Shown: one piece after another, positions 52,350 to 59,483 of the stretch
How the letters are laid out: the number at the start of each line of letters is the position of its first letter
Position numbering within the stretch: the first letter of the stretch is position 1
Source: Cupriavidus pauculus
Lineage (GTDB): Bacteria > Pseudomonadota > Gammaproteobacteria > Burkholderiales > Burkholderiaceae
DNA length: 64,000 nucleotides
Assembly (NCBI RefSeq): GCF_008693385.1
Contig: NZ_CP044065.1
Coordinates: 2,914,001 to 2,978,000 of the forward strand
Direction: 5' to 3'
Made by a program: the position numbers and the translations under genes
Notes under the pieces: generated by a model
Told to the model about the DNA's origin: nothing
The model's input: the letters and a program-made list of their open reading frames with translations, nothing else
The model's database searches: none

Positions 52350-52789
52350 GACGGACTCCTTCTGCGTGGAATACGGGGAAATGGATGGCACCTGCTGGGC
52401 CAAATGGCTCGATTAAGCGGCCCCATCCCGGACACCGGTCCAATGGGACGGCGGCGAGAATCGTAGCAAAGCCACCGTTTTGTCTGAAGCAGAATAGTTT
52501 CAATGTTTTTAGCAGCATTGAAATGTCACGAATAGTTTGTAGTTTAATGCTGGTAAGCCTATTATTCGGCGTTCGCTACCGTATATGAATTCTGCGCGGA
52601 TGTGTCATTTTTACATGGTCCGCGTTTGAAATTTCGTTGTATGGAACGTTCAACATGTCGTTCTTCTATCCCGCGCGGGGCCTTGCAGTACAAGGCACTG
52701 GGAGCGAGAATGGCAGGCTAAGGGGAGCGGCGGCAGGCATGCCGTTGTATTTGTCGGGAATTCAATAATAAGCAGGGAAGTATAATCCG
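52350..52789. promoter_or_regulatory. AT-rich divergent region between flp and the ArsR-type gene
   Basis: This 440-base gap is strikingly AT-rich for the window. An inverted repeat TTTCAATG...CATTGAAA lies at 52498-52523 (8-bp arms, 10-base spacer). No gene is supported. It would hold the flp operon promoter and that of the divergent ArsR-type regulator; a TATAAT at 52781-52786 is too close to the ArsR start to be its -10. Confidence 0.5.
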
Positions 52790-53077
52790 ATGGATATCAA
52801 GAACGCTGCAGATATTCTGGGAGCACTCGCCCAGGAGAATCGTCTGCGTATATTTTTATTATTAACAGAAGCCGGGCCAGAAGGTATTTCGGCGGGAATT
52901 ATATCCGCCTCTTCCGATTTGACACCTTCCGCGGTGACATTTCATTTGAAGGAATTAGTCAGGACCGGTCTGGTAAAGTGCCGGCAGCAGGGTCGATTCA
53001 TGATTTATTCCGCCACCTGCGAGGGCATCGCGCCCGTTCTCGATTTTCTCAATACCAAATGCGCCATGCTTTGCTGA
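52790..53077 (+). CDS. ArsR-type helix-turn-helix regulator
   Basis: This is a 95-residue winged-helix protein of the ArsR/SmtB class. The recognition part is TPSAVTFHLKELVRTGLVKCRQQGRFMIYSA (cited in parts; SAVTFHLKELVRTGL). It lacks the ELCVC metal-binding loop of arsenic sensors, though Cys residues occur at KCRQ, TCEG and the end KCAMLC. The GC content is low. It is divergent from the Flp operon and may regulate it. Effector unknown. Confidence 0.85.
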   Translation: MDIKNAADILGALAQENRLRIFLLLTEAGPEGISAGIISASSDLTPSAVTFHLKELVRTGLVKCRQQGRFMIYSATCEGIAPVLDFLNTKCAMLC

Positions 53078-53528
53078 TGGCCCGATAGCCGCGCCGGAGG
53101 CGGCTTTCGGGGCATCGGCCGGGGGCCGGTCCGGGGCTGCGCCGCTCGATGACTTTCGCGTGACATATGCTCCCCTCGTCGGGAGGATGGCGGCGGCAAT
53201 TCCCCCTCCGATGAGGGGTATAAGCAACATGTCCAATTGCCGACCGCTTGTCTCGATTTTGTTTCAGTTTTGAAGCATTTGCGGCACCGCGCAATCGCGC
53301 CATCCGCCCGCGGATTGTCACTCCTGTTATTTCTTTCACATTGGAATGCGCGCATTCGCACGGTTTTGCGCCAGCGTTTCGACGGCGATTGGCGACCTTC
53401 GCCTTATTACAGCGTTTACTTAATCAACGACGCTGTTCGGCGCGCCGCCCATAGCAAAGAACCTGGCCGAGAACGGGGCGAACGTCGGCTGCACGCGCGC
53501 CGCGCGTCGCCGTTCGTTTCAAACGCAA
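53078..53528. other. Intergenic region without a supported gene
   Basis: About 450 bases between the ArsR-type gene and the LysR gene. Several short open frames lack ribosome sites. A GC-rich hairpin (GCCGCGCCGGAGGCGGC) near 53086-53102 lies just after the ArsR stop and could be a weak terminator. Nothing else is evident. Confidence 0.5.
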
Positions 53529-54425
53529 TCATCCGCGCGCGAAGGCTTCCGCGAGGAAGTCGATGAACGCCCTCGCGCGTGCGGTCTGGTTACGGCGGTT
53601 GGGGTAGTAGACGAACAGGTCCGCGGACGGCAGTGTGCATTCCGGCAACACCACGCGCAGGCGACCGCTTTCGAGATACTTGGCGAGGTCCCATTCCGAG
53701 CGGATCAGGATGCCGTGGCCATCGAGCGCCCAGCCCAGCACGATGTCGCCATCGTTGCTCGACAGGCTGCCCTCCACCTTGATCGCTTCGCTATGTTCCT
53801 GATGCGTAAAACGCCAGATGCCATACGCATCGTCGTTCTGGCGATGGATGATGCAGCGGTGCCGTGCGAGGTCGGCGAGCGTGCGGGGCGTGCCGTGGCG
53901 TTCGAGGTAACCGGGCGACGCGCACAAAAAACGCCGGTTCGACATGATGCGGCGCGCGGCCAGGCGGCTGTCGGGCAGCGTGCCGAAGCGGATAGCGAGG
54001 TCGAACCCCGTCTCCACGAGGTCGATCGGGCGATCGGTCACCTGCAGCTGCACCTCGACCTCGGGGAAGCGGCGCGCGAACTCCGACACGAGCGGCGCGA
54101 TGGTAGTGCGGCCGAAGCCGAGCGTGGCGTTGACGCGCAACAGGCCGCGCGGCGCCACGCCCCCGCTGGAGACGGCCTCTTCCATCGCGCGCAACTCGGC
54201 GAGGATGCGCGTGGCGTAGCGCAGGTAGGTCTCGCCCTCGTCGGTCAGGCTGACGCTGCGGGTGGTACGGTTGACCAGACGCACCCCGAGACGTGCCTCC
54301 GTCTGCGCAAGCCGCTTGGTCGCGGCGGGCGGCGTGAGGTCGAGTTCGCGCGCGGCCGCGGCAAGGCTGCCGCGGCGGGCGATCAGCACGAAGAATTCGA
54401 GTTCGGACGCGAGGTCGGACTTCAT
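53529..54425 (-). CDS. LysR-family transcriptional regulator
   Basis: This is a 298-residue LysR-type regulator. The helix-turn-helix includes GSLAAAARELDLTPPAATKRLAQTEARLG (in parts), and the effector domain has GLLRVNATLGFGRTTIAP and VLGWALDGHGILIRSEW. It is divergent from the tartrate dehydratase gene across a 117-base gap with nested palindromes, so it probably regulates the tartrate genes. It is paralogous to the LysR at 30019-30936. The DNA-binding and effector domains are complete. Confidence 0.9.
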   Translation of the reverse strand: MKSDLASELEFFVLIARRGSLAAAARELDLTPPAATKRLAQTEARLGVRLVNRTTRSVSLTDEGETYLRYATRILAELRAMEEAVSSGGVAPRGLLRVNATLGFGRTTIAPLVSEFARRFPEVEVQLQVTDRPIDLVETGFDLAIRFGTLPDSRLAARRIMSNRRFLCASPGYLERHGTPRTLADLARHRCIIHRQNDDAYGIWRFTHQEHSEAIKVEGSLSSNDGDIVLGWALDGHGILIRSEWDLAKYLESGRLRVVLPECTLPSADLFVYYPNRRNQTARARAFIDFLAEAFARG

Positions 54426-54430
54426 CGTCT

Positions 54431-54469
54431 ATTCACCGTCGGTTAATAGTCAATTGACTGCCGGTGAAT
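54431..54469. promoter_or_regulatory. Nested palindromes, candidate LysR operator for the tartrate genes
   Basis: ATTCACCG (54431-54438) and CGGTGAAT (54462-54469) form an outer inverted repeat, and the perfect 12-bp palindrome AGTCAATTGACT (54448-54459) lies inside it. The outer arms touch the LysR start side of the divergent gap. LysR proteins typically bind two sites like this. Confidence 0.6.
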
Positions 54470-54542
54470 TCTAGGTGCGATCGTGGCTTCTATGCTACCG
54501 ACTCGTTTCCGCCATCCTGTTCAGGCGGACGCCCCCGGAGAC

Positions 54543-55712
54543 ATGATGAGAATCGTTGAAATTCGCGAGAAGACGCTGCCGATCAGCTCGCCCATCCGCA
54601 ATGCCTATATCGACTTCAGCAAGATGACGCTGAGCCTCGTGGCCGTGATCACCGACGTGATCCGCGACGGTAAGCCCGTGGTCGGCTACGGCTTCAATTC
54701 CAACGGCCGCTACGGCCAGGGCATGCTGATGCGCGAGCGCTTTATCCCCCGCATCATGGAGGCGGACCCCGACTCGCTGGTCGACGCCACCGGCAACAAC
54801 CTCGATCCGCACAAGATCTGGGACACGATGTTCACGAACGAGAAGCCTGGCGGCCATGGCGAGCGTTCGGTGGCCATCGGCACGATCGACATGGCCGTAT
54901 GGGATGCCGTCGCGAAGATCGAGGGCAAGCCGCTGTTCCAGCTGCTCGCGGACCGCTACGGCGACGGCAAGCCGAACCGCAAGGTGTTCGTCTACGCCGC
55001 GGGCGGTTACTACTATCCGGGCCAGGACCACGGCAAGCTCAAGGACGAGATGCGCAGCTATCTGGACCGCGGCTACACGGTGGTCAAGAAGAAGATCGGC
55101 GGTGCGTCGCTCGATGAGGATCTGCGCCGCATCGATTCGATCCTGAGCATCCTGCAGGACGGTCAGCGCCTTTGCGTCGATGCCAACGGCCGCTTCGATC
55201 TCGACACCGCGATCCAGTACGCCAAGGCGCTGTCGCAATACGACCTGTTCTGGTACGAGGAAGCCGGCGATCCGCTCGACTACGAATTGCAGGCCACGCT
55301 GCGCAACTACTACGACAAGCCGATGGCGACCGGCGAGAACCTGTTCTCGATGCAGGATGCGCGCAACCTCATCCGCTACGGCGGCATGCGCCCCGATCGC
55401 GACTGGCTGCAGTTCGACTGCGCGCTGTCGTATGGCCTCGTCGAGTACCTGCGCACGCTCGATATGCTCAAACAGCATGGCTGGTCGGCCAGCCGCTGCA
55501 TTCCGCACGGCGGGCACCAGATGTCGCTGAACATCGCCGCGGGCCTGGGCCTCGGCGGCAACGAGAGCTACCCCGACCTGTTCCAGCCGTATGGGGGCTT
55601 CCCCGATGGCGTGAAGGTGGAGAACAGCTACGTGACCATGCCCGATCTGCCCGGCATCGGCTTCGAGGGCAAGTCCGATCTCTACAGCGTGATGCAGGCG
55701 CTGTCGGCCTGA
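54543..55712 (+). CDS. tarD: D(-)-tartrate dehydratase (enolase superfamily)
   Basis: This enzyme dehydrates D(-)-tartrate to oxaloacetate. Numbered from ATG 54543 the sequence carries the KKK motif with Lys184, metal ligands Asp213, Glu239 and Glu265, and His322, at the positions known for Bradyrhizobium TarD (389 residues, same length). The catalytic lysine is in VVKKKIGGASL and the His in RCIPHGGHQMSLN. The capping N-terminal domain begins MMRIVEIREKTLPISS. It is followed by a terminator, then the Bug receptor gene, and has a divergent LysR. The assignment is strong; the enzyme acts in the cytoplasm and the receptor brings in the substrate. Confidence 0.93.
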   Translation: MMRIVEIREKTLPISSPIRNAYIDFSKMTLSLVAVITDVIRDGKPVVGYGFNSNGRYGQGMLMRERFIPRIMEADPDSLVDATGNNLDPHKIWDTMFTNEKPGGHGERSVAIGTIDMAVWDAVAKIEGKPLFQLLADRYGDGKPNRKVFVYAAGGYYYPGQDHGKLKDEMRSYLDRGYTVVKKKIGGASLDEDLRRIDSILSILQDGQRLCVDANGRFDLDTAIQYAKALSQYDLFWYEEAGDPLDYELQATLRNYYDKPMATGENLFSMQDARNLIRYGGMRPDRDWLQFDCALSYGLVEYLRTLDMLKQHGWSASRCIPHGGHQMSLNIAAGLGLGGNESYPDLFQPYGGFPDGVKVENSYVTMPDLPGIGFEGKSDLYSVMQALSA

Positions 55713-55749
55713 TGCTGTCGGCCTGATGCCTTCGTTCTGATCCCACGCC

Positions 55750-55783
55750 CCCGCCTGCGACGCAGGCGGGTTTCGCTTTTTCG
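55750..55783 (+). terminator. Rho-independent terminator after tartrate dehydratase
   Basis: CCCGCCTG (about 55750-55757) pairs with CAGGCGGG (about 55763-55770) with a five-base loop, followed by TTTCGCTTTTT. It may attenuate rather than separate the dehydratase and receptor genes. Confidence 0.75.
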
Positions 55784-55829
55784 CTGTACGCTTTGCACCG
55801 CAGTACCACCACAAGAATCAGGAGACAAC

Positions 55830-56822
55830 ATGCTGAACCCGCGCACGATCTTCCGTGCCGCAGGCCTCGCTGTAGCCTGTGGTATCGCTGTCACCCCCGC
55901 CATCGCCCTCGCCGACTATCCCGACAAACCCATCACGCTCGTCGTACCCTTCGCCGCTGGCGGGCCCAGCGACAAGATCGCCCGCGACGTGGCGGAGGCG
56001 CTGCGCAAGCAGCTCAACCAGACCGTCGTCGTGGAGAACACGACGGGCGCCGGCGGCACGATCGGCACCGCCCGCGTCGCGCGCGCGACGCCCGATGGCT
56101 ATACGCTACTGGTCCACCATATCGGACTGGCCACCGCGCCGTCGCTCTACCGCAAGCTCGGCTACAAGAGCTCCGACCTCGAGTTTCTCGGGCTGATCAA
56201 CGAAGCGCCGTCGACGCTGATCGGCAAACCCCAGCTCGCGCCGAACACGCTCGCCGACCTGCGCAAGCTGATCTCCGCGGACGGCGACAAGCTGAACCTC
56301 GCGAACGCAGGCGTAGGGTCGGCCTCGCACCTGTGCGGGCTCATGCTGCAGAGCATGCTCAAGAGCAAGATGACGTTCGTGCCGTACAAGGGTACGGGCC
56401 CGGCGATGTCGGACCTGATGGGCGGACAGGTGGACCTGATGTGCGAACAGGCCACCAACAGCACGCCGCAGATCGAAGGCAAGAAGGTCAAGGCCTACGG
56501 CGTCAGCAGCCTCCAGCGCTCCGCCGTGCCCGCGCTGGCAAGCGTCCCCACGCTGAATGAAGCGGGCCTGCCGGGCTTCAACTTCACGGTCTGGCACGGC
56601 CTCTACGCGCCACACGGCACCCCGCCCGCGGTCCTCACCAAACTCAACACGGCCCTGCGCGCCGCGCTGAAAGATCCCGAACTTATCAAACGAGAAGAGG
56701 CGCTCGGCATCACGATGGTCACCGACGACCGCCTGTCGCCGGCGGGCCACAAGAAGTTCTACGACGCGGAGGTCGCGCACTGGGGCAAGATCATCCAGGA
56801 CGCGGGGATCCAGCCGGAGTGA
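55830..56822 (+). CDS. Bug-family (TctC-like) periplasmic receptor
   Basis: This is a 330-residue periplasmic receptor of the Bug family, with a signal peptide (AGLAVACGIAVTPAIALA) and a mature N-terminus YPDKPITLVVPFAAGGPSDKIAR. The ligand-site segment GAGGTIGTARVARATPDGYTL (in parts) is conserved. Placement next to tartrate dehydratase and its LysR suggests D-tartrate or a related dicarboxylate as ligand. It ends with a terminator hairpin at 56928-56955. It is paralogous to the Bug receptor at 19137-20120. Confidence 0.9.
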   Translation: MLNPRTIFRAAGLAVACGIAVTPAIALADYPDKPITLVVPFAAGGPSDKIARDVAEALRKQLNQTVVVENTTGAGGTIGTARVARATPDGYTLLVHHIGLATAPSLYRKLGYKSSDLEFLGLINEAPSTLIGKPQLAPNTLADLRKLISADGDKLNLANAGVGSASHLCGLMLQSMLKSKMTFVPYKGTGPAMSDLMGGQVDLMCEQATNSTPQIEGKKVKAYGVSSLQRSAVPALASVPTLNEAGLPGFNFTVWHGLYAPHGTPPAVLTKLNTALRAALKDPELIKREEALGITMVTDDRLSPAGHKKFYDAEVAHWGKIIQDAGIQPE

Positions 56823-56927
56823 ACGAGTAAGGCGATTTCGTAGCGCGGCGATGTACGCGCTGCACGCTGTTTCATAGAGTTGCCATCACGCATCGATCGG
56901 CCTGTCGCCACGATGCGAAAGGTGAAG

Positions 56928-56955
56928 GGCCTCCCGTCGGGAGGCCTTTCGTTTT
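56928..56955 (+). terminator. Rho-independent terminator after the Bug receptor
   Basis: GGCCTCCC (56928-56935) and GGGAGGCC (56939-56946) form a perfect stem with a three-base loop and are followed by TTTCGTTTT. It ends the tartrate module; genes to the right look unrelated. Confidence 0.85.
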
Positions 56956-56991
56956 GCGCAGCCGACATGGAACACGCGGTTCCCATCGACG

Positions 56992-57933
56992 ATGGTCGTC
57001 ATCCTTTACGAAGAAGCGAAGGTGGATGCAGCCACCGGTACCGAGACATATCTCACCCTCGGCCACGAAGCCCACCACGGCATCGAGCAGGTGCTCCTGC
57101 CGGTCAGCCCGACCGTGGGCAATCCCATTTTCCTCACGAAGAAATTCATCGGCCACGCCGAGTACCGGTGGCAAGTCCACAGCGTTCAGTGGGAGCCATC
57201 CGCCGACCGACTGACCTATCGCGTCCGGCTCATCCGACGCACGCAGATCGACAAGCAGTACTACCTGAAGAACATCCTCGCTGCGCGCCGGAAAGGCGCC
57301 CGCGGGGTGCTGCACCCTTGGGCGCTGGTGGAGGTCGAGTTCGGCCACCACTTCAACGTTGGCGACGCGCAGGGCGAGTTCAGGGAAAGCAAGCAGTATG
57401 TCGATACGATTCAGCTGTACAGCATGCCAAAGCGACGACTCGCGGTGGTGACGCAGGTGATCGAGCGAAAGGCGGAAGACCTGGTACAGGTCATTCCGAT
57501 CAGCTCGAAGTCGCCGGACGCCGATGAGAAGGCAGTCGTAGAAGTCACGTCGCAACTTTCACGAATGTCTCATTACCAGAAGCGCAGTTGGGCGATATGC
57601 ACGATGATCCAAACCGTCACGGCCAGTCGCATCATTGCGCCACTCGTGGTGCATGACGGGAGACGCCATTCGCGCGATACAACTTTTAACGTCTTCATTC
57701 GAGGACAGGCTCGAGCCCAGCTGAGGGATGCCATCTTGCACGGCGTGGCGGCAGGTAGTCGTATCACGGAAGCCGAATCGCTAGCCGCGGAGAAGGCGCT
57801 GTCTGACCGCTTGCAGCAAGAGATCAGGACAATGAGATCTCAGTTGGAATTGTTCACGCTGTATGAGAAGGTCGCCGCCGATTCCAAACTGACGCTGGAA
57901 GAGATGCGGCAACTTTTCCCTGAGGACGTCTAG
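56992..57933 (+). CDS. Hypothetical protein with possible PemK/MazF-like domain
   Basis: This is a 313-residue protein of unknown function. Residues about 105-215 resemble a PemK/MazF-fold: WALVEVEFG at the first strand, KRRLAVVTQV as the RP-type strand, LVQVIPISS, and ending TASRIIAPLV. The N-terminal 95 residues and a C-terminal coiled-coil (about 255-300) are extra. MazF-fold toxins cut RNA, but the Arg of the active site is not clear, and no antitoxin gene is adjacent. Lower GC than the core genes. It may be an accessory gene of the same island as the defence genes. Confidence in the MazF reading is low. Confidence 0.6.
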   Translation: MVVILYEEAKVDAATGTETYLTLGHEAHHGIEQVLLPVSPTVGNPIFLTKKFIGHAEYRWQVHSVQWEPSADRLTYRVRLIRRTQIDKQYYLKNILAARRKGARGVLHPWALVEVEFGHHFNVGDAQGEFRESKQYVDTIQLYSMPKRRLAVVTQVIERKAEDLVQVIPISSKSPDADEKAVVEVTSQLSRMSHYQKRSWAICTMIQTVTASRIIAPLVVHDGRRHSRDTTFNVFIRGQARAQLRDAILHGVAAGSRITEAESLAAEKALSDRLQQEIRTMRSQLELFTLYEKVAADSKLTLEEMRQLFPEDV

Positions 57934-57967
57934 CACATAGGCGTTCTACGAAACGTGCGGCAGCGCA

Positions 57968-57996
57968 TTGTTACCGGCCCTGCATCCCGCTATACT
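57968..57996 (+). promoter_or_regulatory. Strong sigma-70-like promoter of a short RNA
   Basis: TTGTTA at 57968-57973 and TATACT at 57991-57996 are separated by exactly 17 bases. The predicted start near 58003 lies 105 bases before a strong intrinsic terminator at 58077-58108. No ORF with a ribosome site lies between. Confidence 0.6.
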
Positions 57997-58002
57997 CGAA
58001 CC

Positions 58003-58108
58003 GTTTGGTGATGGGTCCCGGCCAGGACCGGCCATCGCGACGGTTAAGAGCCTCCTGCGTAGTAACTTCTGAAAGCAAAATCCGCCCTCCGTGGCGGATT
58101 TTGTTTTT
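58003..58108 (+). ncRNA. Candidate small RNA of about 105 nt
   Basis: The span between a good promoter and an intrinsic terminator contains a GGTCC...GGACC hairpin, an open middle, and a perfect 10-bp terminator stem (AAAATCCGCC with GGCGGATTTT, 58077-58102, then T5). Its motif TGATGGGTCCCGG (58009-58021) recurs in the next element. No ORF with a ribosome site fits, and no RNA family is recognised. A cis-acting leader is less likely because the next gene downstream is on the other strand. Confidence 0.55.
58077..58108 (+). terminator. Rho-independent terminator of the first short RNA
   Basis: Ten perfect base pairs (58077-58086 with 58093-58102), a 6-base loop and five T. It ends the candidate RNA that begins near 58003. 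Confidence 0.85.
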
Positions 58109-58167
58109 CGAGCGTGCATTTCACGCTTGCGGCATTTGCCGTGAGAGGGCGAAGGAGATGAGCACGG

Positions 58168-58261
58168 CATCGCGCCAGGGTCTGTTGATGAGTCCCGGGG
58201 CGGGGCCCGCCGAGCTGTCCCTTGGGCAAAGAAAATGGCCTCCAGTAGGAGGCCATTTTTT
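58168..58261 (+). ncRNA. Second small-RNA-like element, related to the first
   Basis: The motif TGATGAGTCCCGG (58186-58198) differs from that of the upstream element by one base and is followed by a matching GTCCC/GGGGC hairpin. A perfect 12-bp terminator stem (58232-58243 with 58248-58259) ends the unit with a T-run. No clear promoter is seen; the element may be a read-through product or a decayed copy. A short ORF (58158) has its ribosome site touching the ATG and is not credible. Confidence 0.4.
58232..58261 (+). terminator. Rho-independent terminator of the second short RNA
   Basis: AAAATGGCCTCC pairs perfectly with GGAGGCCATTTT around an AGTA loop, followed by T6. It sits 25 bases from the left end of the insertion sequence. 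Confidence 0.85.
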
Positions 58262-58302
58262 CGTACGCGATGGTCCAAAGCATTAGTGACCTGCCCCCGG
58301 TT

Positions 58303-59166
58303 TTAGTACGGCATGCGATTAGAGTCCGGGGTTAAAAACGCTGCCTTCCCCTGAGCGAATTGCGCAGGGGTTAGGTAGCCGAGCGAGCTATGAGGCCGCT
58401 CGGTGTTGTACTCATTGCGCCAATCTTCAATCAGCGTCTTGGCGTGACGCATCGAAACAAACCAGTGTTCGTTCAGGCATTCGTCGCGGAACCGACCGTT
58501 GAAGCTCTCGATATAAGCATTCTCCACAGGCTTGCCCGGTCGAATGAACGAGAGCGTAACGCCTGCCTCGTAGGCCCACGCATCCAGCACCTTACCAGCG
58601 AACTCCGGACCGTTGTCCACCGTGATGGACGCCGGCAAGCCGCGCGCCTCCTTCAACCGCTCGAGAACCTGCATTACTCTCATGCCCGGCAATGAGGTGT
58701 CCACCTCGATAGCCAAGCACTCGCGCGTGTAATCATCCACCACGTTCAGGCAACGGAATCGCCGACCATGCGCCAGTCCATCCGAGACGAAGTCCATCGA
58801 CCAGCTCTGATTCGGGCCGGTTGTGATCGGCAACCGCGTGCGTTCAACGGCAGGAATACGCTTGCGGCGACGCCTGCGCACGCTCAGTCCAGCCTTGCTA
58901 TACAGGCGCCAGATGCGCTTGTGATTGGCCAGGCAGCCTTCCCGCTTCAACAGGACGTGAATCCGGCGATAGCCATACCGGCGCTTCTGCGCGGCAATAG
59001 CCGTCATCCGCTCGGTCAGCACCTCATCGTCGATTCGGCGACGCGATTCATAGTGAAACAGCGAACGCGAAATCCCTACCAGCCCGCAGGCGCGGGTGAC
59101 ACCCATAGCGCGTTCGGTCACCAACATCCGGACCGCTTCACGCCTGGCCTGCGGGCTGACTATTTT
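58303..59166 (-). CDS. IS3-family transposase OrfB (DDE integrase domain)
   Basis: This is the OrfB part of the IS3-family transposase, fused by frameshift to OrfA. HTH_21-like N-terminal region (RRYGYRRIHVLLKREG) is followed by the integrase core: Asp in SMDFVSD, Asp in ITVDNGPEF, and Glu in NAYIESFNGRFRDECLNEH. The region is complete, so the element may be active. The open frame begins further upstream by read-through; 59166 is the frameshift junction. Confidence 0.9.
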   Translation of the reverse strand, partial: KIVSPQARREAVRMLVTERAMGVTRACGLVGISRSLFHYESRRRIDDEVLTERMTAIAAQKRRYGYRRIHVLLKREGCLANHKRIWRLYSKAGLSVRRRRRKRIPAVERTRLPITTGPNQSWSMDFVSDGLAHGRRFRCLNVVDDYTRECLAIEVDTSLPGMRVMQVLERLKEARGLPASITVDNGPEFAGKVLDAWAYEAGVTLSFIRPGKPVENAYIESFNGRFRDECLNEHWFVSMRHAKTLIEDWRNEYNTERPHSSLGYLTPAQFAQGKAAFLTPDSNRMPY

Positions 59167-59420
59167 CGCGACAGCAAATCCTTCAGCGCCGCGTTGTCGA
59201 GCATCGAATCGGCCAGCAGGCGTTTGAGCTTGTTGTTCTCCTGTTCCAGCTCCTTCAGACGCTGCGCGTCGGAGACAGTCATACCGCCGAATTTTGCCTT
59301 CCAATTGTAGTAGGTGGCCTCCGAGATGCCGTGTTTGCGGCAAAGCTCCGCGGGCTTCAGGCCCGCTTCGGCTTCCTTCAGCACGCCGATAATCTGTTCT
59401 TCAGTGAATCGCTTCTTCAT
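59160..59420 (-). CDS. IS3-family transposase OrfA
   Basis: This 86-residue helix-turn-helix protein (KKRFTEEQIIGVLKEAEAGL, then LCRKHGISEATYYNWK) is the OrfA of an IS3-family element. Its end has the leucine-zipper-like NNKLKRLLAD. It ends at a TAG close to the A4 slippery run where -1 frameshifting yields the OrfAB transposase. Confidence 0.92.
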   Translation of the reverse strand: MKKRFTEEQIIGVLKEAEAGLKPAELCRKHGISEATYYNWKAKFGGMTVSDAQRLKELEQENNKLKRLLADSMLDNAALKDLLSRK

Positions 59421-59483
59421 GACCGCTCCTCCTGGGAACGGACTCTACATCGTCACGGTACTAAACACGGGGCGCAGGTCACG

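Larger units (their letters stand above)
58287..59481 (-). mobile_element. IS3-family insertion sequence (IS407-like group)
   Basis: The element is about 1195 bases with imperfect terminal inverted repeats: TGACCTGCCCCCGGTTTTAG at the left end (58287) and, read from the other end (59481), TGACCTGCGCCCCGTGTTTA. It encodes the usual two overlapping ORFs, OrfA and OrfB, with a programmed frameshift at an A4 run (59164-59167 region). No target duplication is evident: left flank ends TTAG and right flank begins CGTC. It abuts the 3' end of the RelA/SpoT-HEPN gene, whose stop codon lies 3 bases beyond the right end. Confidence 0.9.

Noticed and set aside
52781..52786. TATAAT as promoter of the ArsR-type gene
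   Set aside because: It lies only four bases before the start codon, so transcription would begin within the gene.
53237..53566. Short plus-strand ORFs between the ArsR and LysR genes
   Set aside because: No ribosome sites, biased composition, and overlap with the LysR 3' end.
58003..58261. Hammerhead ribozyme or mini-ykkC-type riboswitch
   Set aside because: TGATG motifs recall the hammerhead core, but the GAA of the catalytic core is absent, and the next gene downstream is on the opposite strand, so no riboswitch target exists.
58158..58286. Short ORF on the plus strand within the second small-RNA-like element
   Set aside because: The ribosome site touches the ATG, it runs through the terminator stem, and the composition is not protein-like.
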